Assembly (NCBI GenBank): GCA_024707075.1
Contig: JANQAK010000001.1
Coordinates: forward strand, 186,001-250,000
DNA length: 64,000 nucleotides
Direction of reading: 5' to 3'
Origin: Afipia sp.
Lineage (GTDB): Bacteria; Pseudomonadota; Alphaproteobacteria; Rhizobiales; Xanthobacteraceae
The translations under genes and the position numbers were made by a program. This document shows positions 27,670-39,173 of the stretch, piece by piece (within the stretch, counting starts at the first letter, position 1; each line of letters starts with the position of its first letter). Below the pieces are notes generated by a model. That model saw only the letters and a program-made list of their open reading frames with translations, did no database searches and was not told the DNA's origin.

Positions 27670-28479
27670 TTAGATTGGGCAATCTTGTGGAAAAACTGGC
27701 TTTCGTTTTTCAAGATGCGATGCCAATCCCTCGCGTGCCTCGGCGCCGGTGAAACCCAAAATCTCAAGCGCAGTTGAGGTATCGAACAGCGGACCATTAA
27801 CACGCAGCCAGTTATTGAGAGCGTATTTGGTCCAACGGATCGCGCTTTGCGCCCCGTTAGAAAGCTCCTCCGCCGTCTCAAGCGCAACCCTCTGCAACTC
27901 TGCATCTTCGACGCACAGCGACACAAGGCCTATCCGCTCAGCTTCCTCGCCGGACAGCGGCTTGCAGGTGAGCAGGTAATATTTCGCTTTGGCAAGGCCG
28001 CACAACAAAGGCCAAATGATACAAGCGACGTCGCCCGCCGCTACGCCAAGCCTTGTGTGACCATCGACAATACGCGCGGACTTTCCACATATCGATATAT
28101 CGGCAAGAATTCCGACGACCAAGCCTGCGCCGACGGCGACACCGTTGATGGCCGAGATAATCGGCTTGTTGCAATTGATAACATTATAAACGAGGTCCTT
28201 GGCCTCCTTCCACGTCGACATACGTGAGACAGGATTGTCGAGAATACTCTTGATCAGCTCAAAATCTCCGCCGGCCGAAAAAGCTTTTCCCGCCCCGGTG
28301 ACGATGGTTGCGTTAATGTCAGGGTCGTCGTTGATGTCACGCCAGATATTCGTGAGCTGAGTGTGGGTCTCAGCGTCGACCGAATTGTAGGTTTCGGGCC
28401 TGTCAAAGGTGAGCCGGAGAACCCGCTTGGCCGGATAGTCGAGCTTCAATTTAGTATAAGCAGCATAACGATTGGACAT
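27670..28479 (-). CDS. Crotonase-family protein lacking both hydratase glutamates
   Basis: A 269-residue crotonase-fold protein with oxyanion segments FSAGGDFELIK and NGVAVGAGLVVGILADISI. Both glutamates used by classical enoyl-CoA hydratases are missing: one place reads GAGLVVG and the other VDGHTRLGV. Family members of this type can be hydrolases, ring-cleaving enzymes or isomerases, so simple hydration is unlikely. ATG 28479 follows AGAAGGGAA, a good ribosome site; the frame is open upstream to 28539. It converges with the preceding ligase gene. Confidence 0.87.
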   Translation of the reverse strand: MSNRYAAYTKLKLDYPAKRVLRLTFDRPETYNSVDAETHTQLTNIWRDINDDPDINATIVTGAGKAFSAGGDFELIKSILDNPVSRMSTWKEAKDLVYNVINCNKPIISAINGVAVGAGLVVGILADISICGKSARIVDGHTRLGVAAGDVACIIWPLLCGLAKAKYYLLTCKPLSGEEAERIGLVSLCVEDAELQRVALETAEELSNGAQSAIRWTKYALNNWLRVNGPLFDTSTALEILGFTGAEAREGLASHLEKRKPVFPQDCPI

Positions 28480-28607
28480 CGGCTTCCCTTCTGAACGCTT
28501 GGTTGACTCGATTGGTGGATTGATCCTTACGGCGATCACGCTGCATATCGCAATCGGAAGATTCTCTTGCTTCCGATAAGCTTCGCAGCGAACCTCCCTA
28601 TGAATTC

Positions 28608-28627
28608 ATTCGAACGGATGTTAGAAT
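28608..28627. promoter_or_regulatory. Degenerate regulon operator copy
   Basis: ATTCGAACGGATGTTAGAAT matches the best operator copy in most positions, with an intact right half. It lies between the divergent crotonase-like gene (start 28479) and the ligase gene (start 28718). Confidence 0.5.
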
Positions 28628-28717
28628 TTTAAGGCCGATCGGGACCCGCTGCAAGCTCATACTTTTTAATTGAGTTCGCTGGCGGGGCTGGCGAAAGCAA
28701 GACTCGGAGGATTTGCA

Positions 28718-30264
28718 GTGACGCACGGGTACAAAAACGCTCTGGCAACGAGGGCGGGCGCGAGCCCCACGATTGGCGAAGTGTTTTGCGCGAGCGCGCT
28801 AATGAATAAATCGTCGATCGCGATCGAATATCAGGGAAGACATGTCAGCTATGGGCAACTCCTTGACCGTGTGCATCGTGCGACTTGGATGCTGGCAAGC
28901 AAGGGCCTGCGCCGAGGCGACCGCGTAGCACTACTCTCGCGTAACAGACCGGAGTATCTCGAAATAGAACTAGCGGCAGCCAATCTCGGTGTCATGACGG
29001 CTTGCCTGAACTGGCGGTTGTCGCAACGTGAACTCTCCTATTGCATCGAACTGGTTTCGCCGAAGCTCTTGATCATTGAGAAGGAACTCGTTGGCAATTC
29101 TGTAAGTCTTCCAGTTGAAGGCCGCGAAGTGGTCGAGATCGGTTTGGAATATGAAAATCTCTTGAAGGAACATAGCAATCGCGCGCTTCCTATTGCTGCG
29201 GACCCTGAAGACGGTCTAGTCATTCTTTACACCAGCGGAACGACCGGCCTCCCCAAAGGCGCCGTGATATCTCATCGGGCGATGATCATGCGGACACTGG
29301 TGTTCAGTTCCGAGCTGAACATCGCTCATCACGATACCTTTGTGGCTTGGGCGCCGCTGTTTCACATGGCATCCACAGATCACAGTCTTGCGACATTGTT
29401 ACGCGGCGGAACGGTCGTCATCATCGATGGTTTTCAGATTGAGTCGTTATTGTCCGCTTTGAAGTGTCATCGGATTGGCTGGCTTGTTCTGATCCCGGGT
29501 ATGATTGAATTATTCATCACGGCTTTTAAGGCGCAGAAAATGACCTTAAAAGGCGTTGGTCTTTGTGGAGCTATGGCAGACCTCGTTCCTCCGCACGTCA
29601 TCGCCGAGGTAACTGGCCTGCTGCAGGCTCCTTACCTCAACAGTTTTGGTTCGACCGAACCGGTTTACCTCCGGCAACCAGATCATTAATCCCGGTGGGC
29701 GAGGTCCCCAGCAGCCTAGCGAAACGACAGAGCGCATTCTGTGAAATCAAGCTTGTCGATTCTGCCGACAACGAGGTCGCAACGGGGACACCGGGAGAAC
29801 TCGCCATTCGCAGTCCGACTTTGTTCTCCGGGTATTGGAAAGCTGATGACACCAACGCGCGCGATTTTCGCGGCGGATGGTTTCACATGGGCGACGTTTT
29901 TCGACACAATGATGACGGCTCCCTCGATTTCGTAGATCGCGCCAAATACATGATCAAGACTGGCGGTGAAAATGTCTACCCCGCCGAGATCGAACGAGTT
30001 TTGATGAGCGACATGCGGATCACCGAGGCCGCGATCGTGCGTGTCCCAGACGCGAAATGGGGCGAAGTCCCAGTGGCATTCGTGTCACGCGGTGACAGCT
30101 CAGTCACCGAGGCCGATTTGCTTGCCCTGTGCCGGCGCGATCTTGCCGCATATAAATGTCCCCGGCAGTTTCGGTTCATCGATTTTTTGGAGTTTCCCCG
30201 GTCCACCAGCGGCAAGGTCCAGCGCCATGTACTCAGATCTAGGCTGGCAGGCGAAAGGATGTGA
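28718..30264 (+). pseudogene. AMP-forming acyl-CoA ligase, one-base frameshift
   Basis: A fatty-acid or aromatic-acid CoA ligase: P-loop ILYTSGTTGLPKGAVIS, FGSTE (A5), then GWFHMGDVFRHNDDGSLDFV and KTGGENVYPAEIERVL, with the C-terminal catalytic Lys in STSGKVQR. The frame is broken at 29660-29661, right after FGSTE; adding one base gives STE-x-GLPPATRS and a 515-residue enzyme. GTG 28718 has a strong ribosome site (GGAGG at 28706-28710); a TTG at 28670 does not. It is the first gene of a long plus-strand series and would activate an acid to its CoA ester. Confidence 0.85.
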
Positions 30265-30456
30265 GTGCTTGCCAATGGGAGAACAAATGCGTCGCGGGTG
30301 AAAAGCATACGGCGGCGAGCGAGAACAAACCCGTCACCAGACTAGTGCCTTCGACAACCAAGCCCAGTTCCTGGGGCTTTCCAACAGTCGCACGTCCACC
30401 GACTAACGCGCGGCGGTCGAAAACTAACTTCACTAAATATCTTGAGCGGAGACTAA

Positions 30457-31647
30457 ATGCCTTCAATTCGCAAAGATTCGCTACGCGGTAAGGTCGCGGT
30501 GATCGGGATCGGAATGTCGCCGGTCGGCAAGGTGCCGGGAAAGAGCCCGCTATGGCTCGCCGCCGACGCGGCCAAGCAGGCGTTGGCCGATGCCGGCATT
30601 AAGAAAAACGAGATCGATGGCGTGCTGTCGAGCCATGCCTTCGCCTCTCCCTTCCACCGATTCAGCGTCGCGTTCAGCGAATATTTTGGTATTCAGCCAA
30701 CCTTTTCGAACACGCTTCAGGTGTCCGGTGCCACGGCGGCAACGATGTTCAACATCGGCGCTGCTGCCATTCATGGCGGGCTCGCCGAGATCGTACTCGT
30801 GGTTGGCGGCGACAGCCTACTGACCGGTTTGACACCGGATCTCGCGCTGCGCTCGATGACGGAAAGCCGTGATCAGCAATACGAGATGCCGTTCGGCATT
30901 CCGGTCGCTAACACCTTTGCCATGACCGCACATCGGCATATGAAGGATTTCGGCACCACACCGGAACAGTTGGCGGAGGTCGCTGTAATCCAGCGGCGTC
31001 ACGCGATGCGCACCCCGGGAGCACAACAAACCAGGCCGATCACTGTGGAAGATGTGCTCAATTCCGGCATGGTCACGACACCCTACCACAAGCTTGACTG
31101 CTCGTTGATTTCGGATGGTGGCGCTGCATTCATTCTCACGTCAGCAGAACGTGCAGTAGCACTCGGAATCGCGGCGCCGATCTATATTCTTGGCGGTGGC
31201 GAATGTTACACGCACGAACATATTTTCCTGATGCCATCGCTGACGACTACCGGCGCGGTCGAGTCGAGCCGCAGGGCCTACCAAATGGCGGGATATGGCC
31301 CGAAAGATATGAACGTTGCTGGCATTTACGACTGCTTCACCGGCACAGTTGTGATGATGCTCGAAGATCTCGGCTTCTGCCCCAAGGGCGAAGGCGGCCG
31401 CTTCGTCGAAGACGGACAGATGACCTATGGCGGCCAAATACCGTCGAACACCCATGGCGGATTGTTGTCATTCGCGCATTCGGGGATGCCCGGATCGCTG
31501 TTTCATTTTCATGAGGTGATCTCGCAGCTACGCGGCGAGTGTGGCGAGCGTCAGGTGCCGGATGCCCAACTCGGGCTGGTTCATAGCCTGGGTGCAGGTT
31601 TTGCTACTAACGCCACTACCATCCTAGGGACGGAGAAGACGCTGTGA
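30457..31647 (+). CDS. Thiolase-like (SCP2/Ltp-type) protein without nucleophilic Cys
   Basis: A 396-residue thiolase-fold protein. Where thiolases carry the nucleophilic Cys, this one has Ser90 (LQVSGATAA). The C-terminal motif SNTHGGLLSFAHSG is typical of the SCP2-thiolase or Ltp group. In steroid degradation, Ltp2 of this group lacks thiolase activity and, with a DUF35 partner, catalyses retro-aldol cleavage of a beta-hydroxyacyl-CoA. The next gene here encodes a DUF35 protein and overlaps the stop codon, so a retro-aldolase pair is the best guess. Loss of a thiolase role is inferred from the missing Cys. Confidence 0.88.
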   Translation: MPSIRKDSLRGKVAVIGIGMSPVGKVPGKSPLWLAADAAKQALADAGIKKNEIDGVLSSHAFASPFHRFSVAFSEYFGIQPTFSNTLQVSGATAATMFNIGAAAIHGGLAEIVLVVGGDSLLTGLTPDLALRSMTESRDQQYEMPFGIPVANTFAMTAHRHMKDFGTTPEQLAEVAVIQRRHAMRTPGAQQTRPITVEDVLNSGMVTTPYHKLDCSLISDGGAAFILTSAERAVALGIAAPIYILGGGECYTHEHIFLMPSLTTTGAVESSRRAYQMAGYGPKDMNVAGIYDCFTGTVVMMLEDLGFCPKGEGGRFVEDGQMTYGGQIPSNTHGGLLSFAHSGMPGSLFHFHEVISQLRGECGERQVPDAQLGLVHSLGAGFATNATTILGTEKTL

Positions 31648-32063
31648 TCTCGCCTGAAGACGCCATGAAGAAACCGATGCCCGCGCCCGACGCTGATTCT
31701 GCGACCTTCTGGCGCGGCATGCGCGACGGCGAATTACTGCTTCAACACTGCGGCGATTGCGGCAACGTGCAATATTATCAGCAAGCGATTTGCCGCAAAT
31801 GTGGCGGTGAAAATCTTGCGCATCGCGGGGCGAGCGGGCGCGGCAAAGTGCATTCCTTCAGCGTCGTGCATCGAGCGCCAGGACCGGCATTCAAAGCCGA
31901 CGTTCCTTATGCGGTCTTGTTGGTCGAACTTGAAGAAGGACCGCGAATAATCAGTACCTACACAGGCGGCAAGCCCGATGATGTCGTGTTCGACATGGAG
32001 GTCATGCTCGTGTGCGAAAAGGTCAATGACGAGATCACACTGCCCCGCTTCAGACAGACCTGA
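31644..32063 (+). CDS. DUF35 OB-fold/zinc-ribbon protein, partner of the thiolase-like protein
   Basis: A 139-residue protein with a rubredoxin-like zinc ribbon (CGDCGN and CRKCGGEN, residues about 36-54) followed by an OB fold (GKVHSFSVVHRAP, PYAVLLVELEEGPRI). DUF35 proteins form complexes with thiolase-like proteins and bind CoA esters. The GTG at 31644 overlaps the thiolase-like stop by GTGA, implying coupled translation and a fixed complex; an ATG at 31665 is the alternative start. Its role is likely substrate gating or active-site completion for retro-aldol or thiolytic cleavage. Confidence 0.88.
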   Translation: MISPEDAMKKPMPAPDADSATFWRGMRDGELLLQHCGDCGNVQYYQQAICRKCGGENLAHRGASGRGKVHSFSVVHRAPGPAFKADVPYAVLLVELEEGPRIISTYTGGKPDDVVFDMEVMLVCEKVNDEITLPRFRQT

Positions 32064-32349
32064 CTCATGATCCGGCTAACAGTGGTATTACTGACAGTGA
32101 GCCTGCGTCCGCGGAATTCTCCAAAACCCGTAAACATCGTCGCGCCCGGTGCAGTCCGACATCTCTCGCCTCAAGCTGCCCGAACTAGAGAAACGGGGAG
32201 CGAAATAATGAAACTGCCACGGCACCTTTTGGCCGGGCAACATGTGAAGCGCAACGCGATTGCCAAGATCGAATTTTATCTCAGCCAATTAGTTGTCCCC
32301 AAAACTGAACGCAGATTAAGAAGCTCTGACTTCGTTGTTTCCAAGATTT

Positions 32350-32383
32350 GTAACATTTGTTCATTTTCGAACAAATGTTAGGT
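32350..32383. promoter_or_regulatory. Double regulon operator forming a perfect hairpin
   Basis: Two operator-like sites face each other: TAACATTTGTTC (32351-32362) and GAACAAATGTTA (32369-32380), perfect 12-base arms with the spacer ATTTTC. Each arm is itself close to the TAACANNTGTTA palindrome. It sits 114 bases before the acyl-CoA dehydrogenase at 32497 and so probably marks a separate promoter inside the island. It could also form a stem-loop in RNA. Confidence 0.65.
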
Positions 32384-32496
32384 TGAAATGTTGGGCACCC
32401 CTGCTTAAAAGATAGAACGAAATTGATGCTGCCTACCGCTAGCAGTCTCACATCAACACGGACAACGCAGGTTTCAACCGGCGACGGAGTTCCGAC

Positions 32497-33660
32497 ATGG
32501 ACTTTGATCTTACGCACGAGCAGCGGCAGATTTACGAATATGGCGATATGGTTGCGAAGCAATTTGATCGCAAATACTGGATGGAGTGCGCTGACAAGCA
32601 CGTATTCCCTCAAGCCCTTTACAGCAAGGTTGCGGAGGATGGCTTCGTCGGAACGATGGTGCCTGAAGAGTACGGCGGCTCGGGACAGGGCATGGTCGAG
32701 ATGCACCTGTTCCTTGAAGGATTGTCGAACAACGGCATCCCCCTGCTCAATCTTGTTGTGGGCGCCGCGATGAGTTTGGGGTTTATTGCCAAATACGGCA
32801 GTGAGGCGCAGAAGATGCGCTATCTTCCCGACGCGTGCGGCGGCAAGACGCGCTTCTGCTTTGCAATTACTGAGCCTGACGCCGGGACAAACACGATCCG
32901 CACTTCTACGATTGCAAAGAAACGCGGCAATCGCTTCGCCATGAGCGGTCAGAAGACATTTATTACCGATGCGGACGGCGCCGATTTCGCATTGGTGGTA
33001 ACGCGAACAACGGCACATACCGAGGTTCAAAAGAAGACCGATGGCTTCACCCTGTTTGTGGTCGATCTGAAAGCCAAGGGAGTGCAGAAGCAATACATTC
33101 CAGTAAGTATCCCAGCGCCGGAAACACAATGGCAGATTTTCTTCGATGACGTCGATCTTGGGCCAGACGACATTGTCGGCGAAGTCGACAAGGGATTCGG
33201 CATTTTGTTCAAAAGCCTCAATCCTGAGCGCATTCTGGTCGGTTCGATTTCCTGCGGTCTCGGCCGCTATGCCCTGAACCGTGCAGTCGAATACACTAAA
33301 GAACGACGGGTTTTTAACAATGTACCGATCGGATCTTACCAGGGCTTGCAACATCCGCTTGCAAGCGCTCGCACCGATGTTGAGTTGGCGTCGCTGATGA
33401 CGTTGAAGGCCGCTTGGATCTTCGATCAGGGTCGCGAAGCCGGTGAATTTTCCAACATGGCTAAGCTTGCTGCCGCTGATGCTGGTATCAAGGCCGTTGA
33501 TACTGCGCTGCAGTGCTTCGGCGGCAACGGCTTTACCAAAGAGTACGGTATCTTCGATATTTATCCGTTGGTGCGACTGCTGAAGACCGCCCCGCTCAAC
33601 CGCGAAATGATTCTCAATTACATCGGCGAGCATGTGATGGGGTTGCCGCGCAGCTATTGA
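32497..33660 (+). CDS. Acyl-CoA dehydrogenase (second of the island)
   Basis: A 387-residue acyl-CoA dehydrogenase with FAITEPDAGTNTIRTSTI in the beta-domain and the C-terminal CFGGNGFTKEYGIFDIYPLV. The usual YEGT motif is absent; the end reads LLKTAPLNREMILNYIGEH, a variant seen in family members acting on branched or cyclic acyl-CoAs. Its start lies after the double operator, so it probably leads the transcript that continues with the carboxylase genes. It uses FAD and ETF. Confidence 0.92.
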   Translation: MDFDLTHEQRQIYEYGDMVAKQFDRKYWMECADKHVFPQALYSKVAEDGFVGTMVPEEYGGSGQGMVEMHLFLEGLSNNGIPLLNLVVGAAMSLGFIAKYGSEAQKMRYLPDACGGKTRFCFAITEPDAGTNTIRTSTIAKKRGNRFAMSGQKTFITDADGADFALVVTRTTAHTEVQKKTDGFTLFVVDLKAKGVQKQYIPVSIPAPETQWQIFFDDVDLGPDDIVGEVDKGFGILFKSLNPERILVGSISCGLGRYALNRAVEYTKERRVFNNVPIGSYQGLQHPLASARTDVELASLMTLKAAWIFDQGREAGEFSNMAKLAAADAGIKAVDTALQCFGGNGFTKEYGIFDIYPLVRLLKTAPLNREMILNYIGEHVMGLPRSY

Positions 33661-33708
33661 GGTACGACCCAGAAAACCGAGAGCGCTCAATCAGGAAAGT
33701 TGTCTGCG

Positions 33709-35316
33709 ATGTCTCTTATGAAGTCCGATGTGTCCGTTGCGAGCGAAGATTATCGCCGCAACCGCGACGCCTACGGCGTGAGAATCGCCGATTTGCACCA
33801 GCGCCGCGCAGCGGCACGGTTGGGCGGGCCCGAACGTGCGCGTCAATTGCACAAGGAGCGCAAGCAGTTGCTGCCGCGCGAACGTATCGCCGCTTTGCTC
33901 GATCCCGGCTCGCCGTTCCTTGAATTTTGCCAACTTGCGGGCGAAGGCATGTACGAAGGCGTGCCGCCCGGCGGCGGCATTATCACTGGCGTCGGGATGA
34001 TATCGGGCCGGGCCTGCATGATAATCGCCAACGACGCCACGGTGAAAGGCGGCACTTATTACGGCATAACCTGCAAGAAACACGTTCGTGCACAGAAGTT
34101 CGCCTGGCAGCATCGACTGCCTTGCGTCACCATGGTGCAATCAGGCGGTGCGAACCTGCCGGATCAACCCAACATTTTTCCCGACGACGGACAGTTCGGA
34201 TCGATCTTTTACAATCAGATCCGGATGTCGAGCGAGGGTATCGCGCAGATCGCAATCGTCCATGGGCCCTCGACCGCCGGGGGCGCTTACATGCCGGCGC
34301 TCTGCGACGAGACCGTCATTGTTCGCAATCAGGGCGCAATGTTCCTCGGCGGACCGCAACTCGTCTATGCAGCAACCAAGGAAGAGGTCGGCGTAGAAGC
34401 GCTCGGCGGCGGTGAAATGCACAGCCGCGTCAGTGGTGTAACCGACCATCTGGCGGAAAGTGACAGCCACGCGATTGCGATTACCCGCGATATCGTCGCT
34501 AATCTCGGCGACATTCCCGCACAACGGTGGAACTTGGCGTCGCCGCGTGAGCCGCTCTTCGACCCCAGGGATATTTATGGGCTGATTAGCACGGACCCGC
34601 GTATTCCGACCAACAATCGAGAGATTGTTGCGCGGCTGGTCGATGGCAGCGAGTTTCACGAGTTCAAGCCGCTATATGGCGAGACCCTGATCACCGGGTT
34701 TGCGCGTATCATGGGGTTTGAAATCGGAATTCTTTGTAACAACGGCGTCCTGTTTTCCGAATGCGCGCTGAAGGCGACCCACTTCATCGACCTTTGCTGC
34801 AAGCGAAATATTCCCCTCCTGTTTATGGCCGATGTCACTGGGTTCATGGTCGGGCGCGAGGCCGAAGAAGGTGGCATCGCCAAGCACGGTGCTAAGATGA
34901 TCACAGCGATGGCGAGCGCCAACGTGCCCAAATACACCTTGATCATCGGCAACTCATATGGCGCCGGCTACCTTGCGATGTGCGGCCGCGCTTTCAAGCC
35001 AAATGCGATGATGATGTGGCCGCACGGCCGGTCGGCGATCATGGGGCCGGATCAAGCCGCAAACACGCTCGCCATGGTCAGGGACGATATCCACAAACGG
35101 GATGGCACCACTTGGACCGACGAAGAGCGCGAGGCTTACCGATCGCCTGTACGCAAGACGTTCGAAGAGTTTGCCAACGCCTACAGCTTCGCACGTAATA
35201 CTTGGTGCGACATGGTGATCGATCCGCTCGAGACCCGCCATGTGATGGCGTTGCTATTTGACCTTGCCGGTCGTCTGCCGCAGCAGGATACGGATTTCGG
35301 CGTATTCAGGATGTGA
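33709..35316 (+). CDS. Acyl-CoA carboxylase, carboxyltransferase (beta) subunit
   Basis: This 535-residue protein resembles beta subunits of 3-methylcrotonyl-CoA and geranyl-CoA carboxylases: GGTYYGITCKKHVRAQKFA, FYNQIRMSSEGIAQIAIV, HGPSTAGGAYMPALCDE and, in the C-terminal half, GNSYGAGYLAMCGRAF. It transfers carboxyl from biotin to an alpha-beta-unsaturated acyl-CoA. Methylcrotonyl and geranyl types are hard to separate by eye. No acyclic-terpene AtuA-like gene is present. ATG 33709 follows AGGAAAG. The biotin subunit gene starts 19 bases downstream. Confidence 0.92.
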   Translation: MSLMKSDVSVASEDYRRNRDAYGVRIADLHQRRAAARLGGPERARQLHKERKQLLPRERIAALLDPGSPFLEFCQLAGEGMYEGVPPGGGIITGVGMISGRACMIIANDATVKGGTYYGITCKKHVRAQKFAWQHRLPCVTMVQSGGANLPDQPNIFPDDGQFGSIFYNQIRMSSEGIAQIAIVHGPSTAGGAYMPALCDETVIVRNQGAMFLGGPQLVYAATKEEVGVEALGGGEMHSRVSGVTDHLAESDSHAIAITRDIVANLGDIPAQRWNLASPREPLFDPRDIYGLISTDPRIPTNNREIVARLVDGSEFHEFKPLYGETLITGFARIMGFEIGILCNNGVLFSECALKATHFIDLCCKRNIPLLFMADVTGFMVGREAEEGGIAKHGAKMITAMASANVPKYTLIIGNSYGAGYLAMCGRAFKPNAMMMWPHGRSAIMGPDQAANTLAMVRDDIHKRDGTTWTDEEREAYRSPVRKTFEEFANAYSFARNTWCDMVIDPLETRHVMALLFDLAGRLPQQDTDFGVFRM

Positions 35317-35335
35317 TGGCGGAGGAAAGCGTTAA

Positions 35336-37333
<1,998 letters not shown>

Positions 37334-37361
37334 TGCAGTTATAAAATTGGGAGTGATTGAT

Positions 37362-38156
37362 ATGATTCTCGACCTTAAGGAAAAATCGGTCGTCGTCACT
37401 GGCGGTGGGTCTAACATCGGCAGAGCTATTGTGCTCGGGTTTGCGGCCGAGGGTGCCAATATTACGATTGGCGATCTCGACCAGGCGCAGGCTGAAAAAG
37501 TTGCCGAACTAGCACGGAAGAATGGCGCCGCCAGCGTTCAGGTAATCAAAACCGACGTGACCGATTTTGATCAGGTAAAAGCCATGTTCAAGGCCGCTAC
37601 CGAGAAGCATGGCACGGTCGATGTGCTCGTCAATAACGTTGGCTGGGATCAACTGATGTTCTTCACTCAGACAACGCCTGAGTTCTGGCAAAAGATCATC
37701 CAGATCAATTATGTTGGCGTGCTCAACTGCACCAAGTGTGCGCTAGATATCATGATTCCGAAAAGTACCGGCGCTATCGTGTCGATCAGTTCCGACGCAA
37801 GCCGCTCGGGCGAACCGCGCGAGGCGGTATATGGTGGGGTCAAGGCCGCCATTAATTCCTTCATGAAGACCATTGCCAAAGAGAACGGCCGCTATGGAAT
37901 CCGCTGCAACGTCGTTTGTCCTGGCGTCACAGTTCCCGTGGATACGGAAGAAGTTGGTACCAACAGCATGTGGACAAAGCCAGATTCAATGTTCACAGCG
38001 GAGCAATTCGAGAAAGTTGCCAAGGCGCTGCCGCTGCGCAAGCTCGGTCGCCCTAACGATATTGCCAACGCAGTAACGTTCCTCTCGTCCGCCGCCGCCG
38101 GTCATGTCACCGGCCAGGTCCTCTCGGTATCAGGCGGATACACCATGATCGGCTGA
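37362..38156 (+). CDS. SDR-family dehydrogenase
   Basis: A 264-residue classical SDR: nucleotide motif VVTGGGSNIGRAI, NNVGWD, catalytic Ser in IVSISSDASR, Tyr-Lys in AVYGGVKAAINSF, and the C-terminal LSVSGGYTMIG. It would interconvert a hydroxyacyl-CoA and a ketoacyl-CoA with NAD(P). ATG 37362 has GGGAG 8 bases upstream. The gene lies 28 bases after the carboxylase alpha gene and is probably cotranscribed with it. Confidence 0.92.
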   Translation: MILDLKEKSVVVTGGGSNIGRAIVLGFAAEGANITIGDLDQAQAEKVAELARKNGAASVQVIKTDVTDFDQVKAMFKAATEKHGTVDVLVNNVGWDQLMFFTQTTPEFWQKIIQINYVGVLNCTKCALDIMIPKSTGAIVSISSDASRSGEPREAVYGGVKAAINSFMKTIAKENGRYGIRCNVVCPGVTVPVDTEEVGTNSMWTKPDSMFTAEQFEKVAKALPLRKLGRPNDIANAVTFLSSAAAGHVTGQVLSVSGGYTMIG

Positions 38157-38324
38157 GGTCAGCCGGCAATTCCACCAAAGCAAAATGGAGTCCGATCGTG
38201 TGTCGGAAAAAGAGATCATGTACGACGCCAATGGGAGGAGGACGCTGGCGGCAAGAGATTCCTCGAAAGCCGAATTTCAGCGAGTTTCGCTAAAGACATG
38301 GCGCCATAGTGTAAGGAGACTGCA

Positions 38325-39089
38325 ATGAGACTGGGCAGCGTCAACTATGAAACCAGAGGTAAGATCGCCATCCTTACGCTGGACGAACCGGGCAAGCTTA
38401 ACGCGCTCAGCAGAGGCATCCGTGAGGGTATTCTGGATGGCCTGAAGAAAGTGGATGAAGACGACAACGTCCGCGTCGCGGTCATCATCGGCAATGGGGA
38501 CAAAGCATTCTGCGCCGGCGCCGATATTAGCGGCTTCAACTTCGATCCGGACAAAGTACGCAAATTTATGATCGAGGCGTTAGCGGTATTAGCGGCACCG
38601 GAGAATTGCCGCAAACCCGTGATTTCCGCCGTCAATGGTATTGCGTTCGGCGGTGGCTTTGAACTCGCGATCGCCTCAGACTTTATTATTGCGTCTGACC
38701 GCGCACGCTTCGCGGTGCCAGAGATCAAGCTCGGACTACTACCCGGTTTTGCGATCGTGCGTCTGCACGATATGGTCGGCCGCGCCAAAGCCAAAGAGAT
38801 GAGTATTCTCGGCGAGCCAATCAGCGCGGATGAGGCATTCAGACTAGGCCTCGTACTACGAGTGGTTCCACATGGCGACCTTCTCACGGCCGCCCTGGAA
38901 TTTGCCGAACGAATCGCGTCGAAACCGAAGCTTGCAGTGCAGATGGCCAAATCGTTTTACAACCGCGGCCTCGGCGGCGACGAGATGCGACACGCGATCG
39001 ACGGCTTTCCGCTCCTATTCATGCATCGAGACGCACAGGAAGGTATCGCTGCCTTTCTCGAAAAGCGCGAGGTAAGGTTCGAGAGTTAA
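38325..39089 (+). CDS. Enoyl-CoA hydratase (both catalytic Glu present)
   Basis: This 254-residue crotonase-family protein has FCAGADISGFN and NGIAFGGGFELAIASDFII, keeping the first Glu (GGGFEL), and VPEIKLGLLPG, keeping the second. It is therefore the most likely true hydratase of the island, possibly adding water to the carboxylated enoyl-CoA (a methylglutaconyl- or isohexenylglutaconyl-CoA type step). The ribosome site AAGGAGA precedes ATG 38325. Confidence 0.92.
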   Translation: MRLGSVNYETRGKIAILTLDEPGKLNALSRGIREGILDGLKKVDEDDNVRVAVIIGNGDKAFCAGADISGFNFDPDKVRKFMIEALAVLAAPENCRKPVISAVNGIAFGGGFELAIASDFIIASDRARFAVPEIKLGLLPGFAIVRLHDMVGRAKAKEMSILGEPISADEAFRLGLVLRVVPHGDLLTAALEFAERIASKPKLAVQMAKSFYNRGLGGDEMRHAIDGFPLLFMHRDAQEGIAAFLEKREVRFES

Positions 39090-39173
39090 CAAAAGCCGCC
39101 CAGCCACGGTGTCGAGGAACCCCTTCGAGTGGAGCACTTCGCAATCGCGATTGTGGATGATATCGAGGAATGG

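Noticed and set aside
32281-33690. A 469-codon open frame on the minus strand
   Set aside because: It lies opposite the acyl-CoA dehydrogenase gene, has no family motif and is explained by GC-rich codon use of the real gene.
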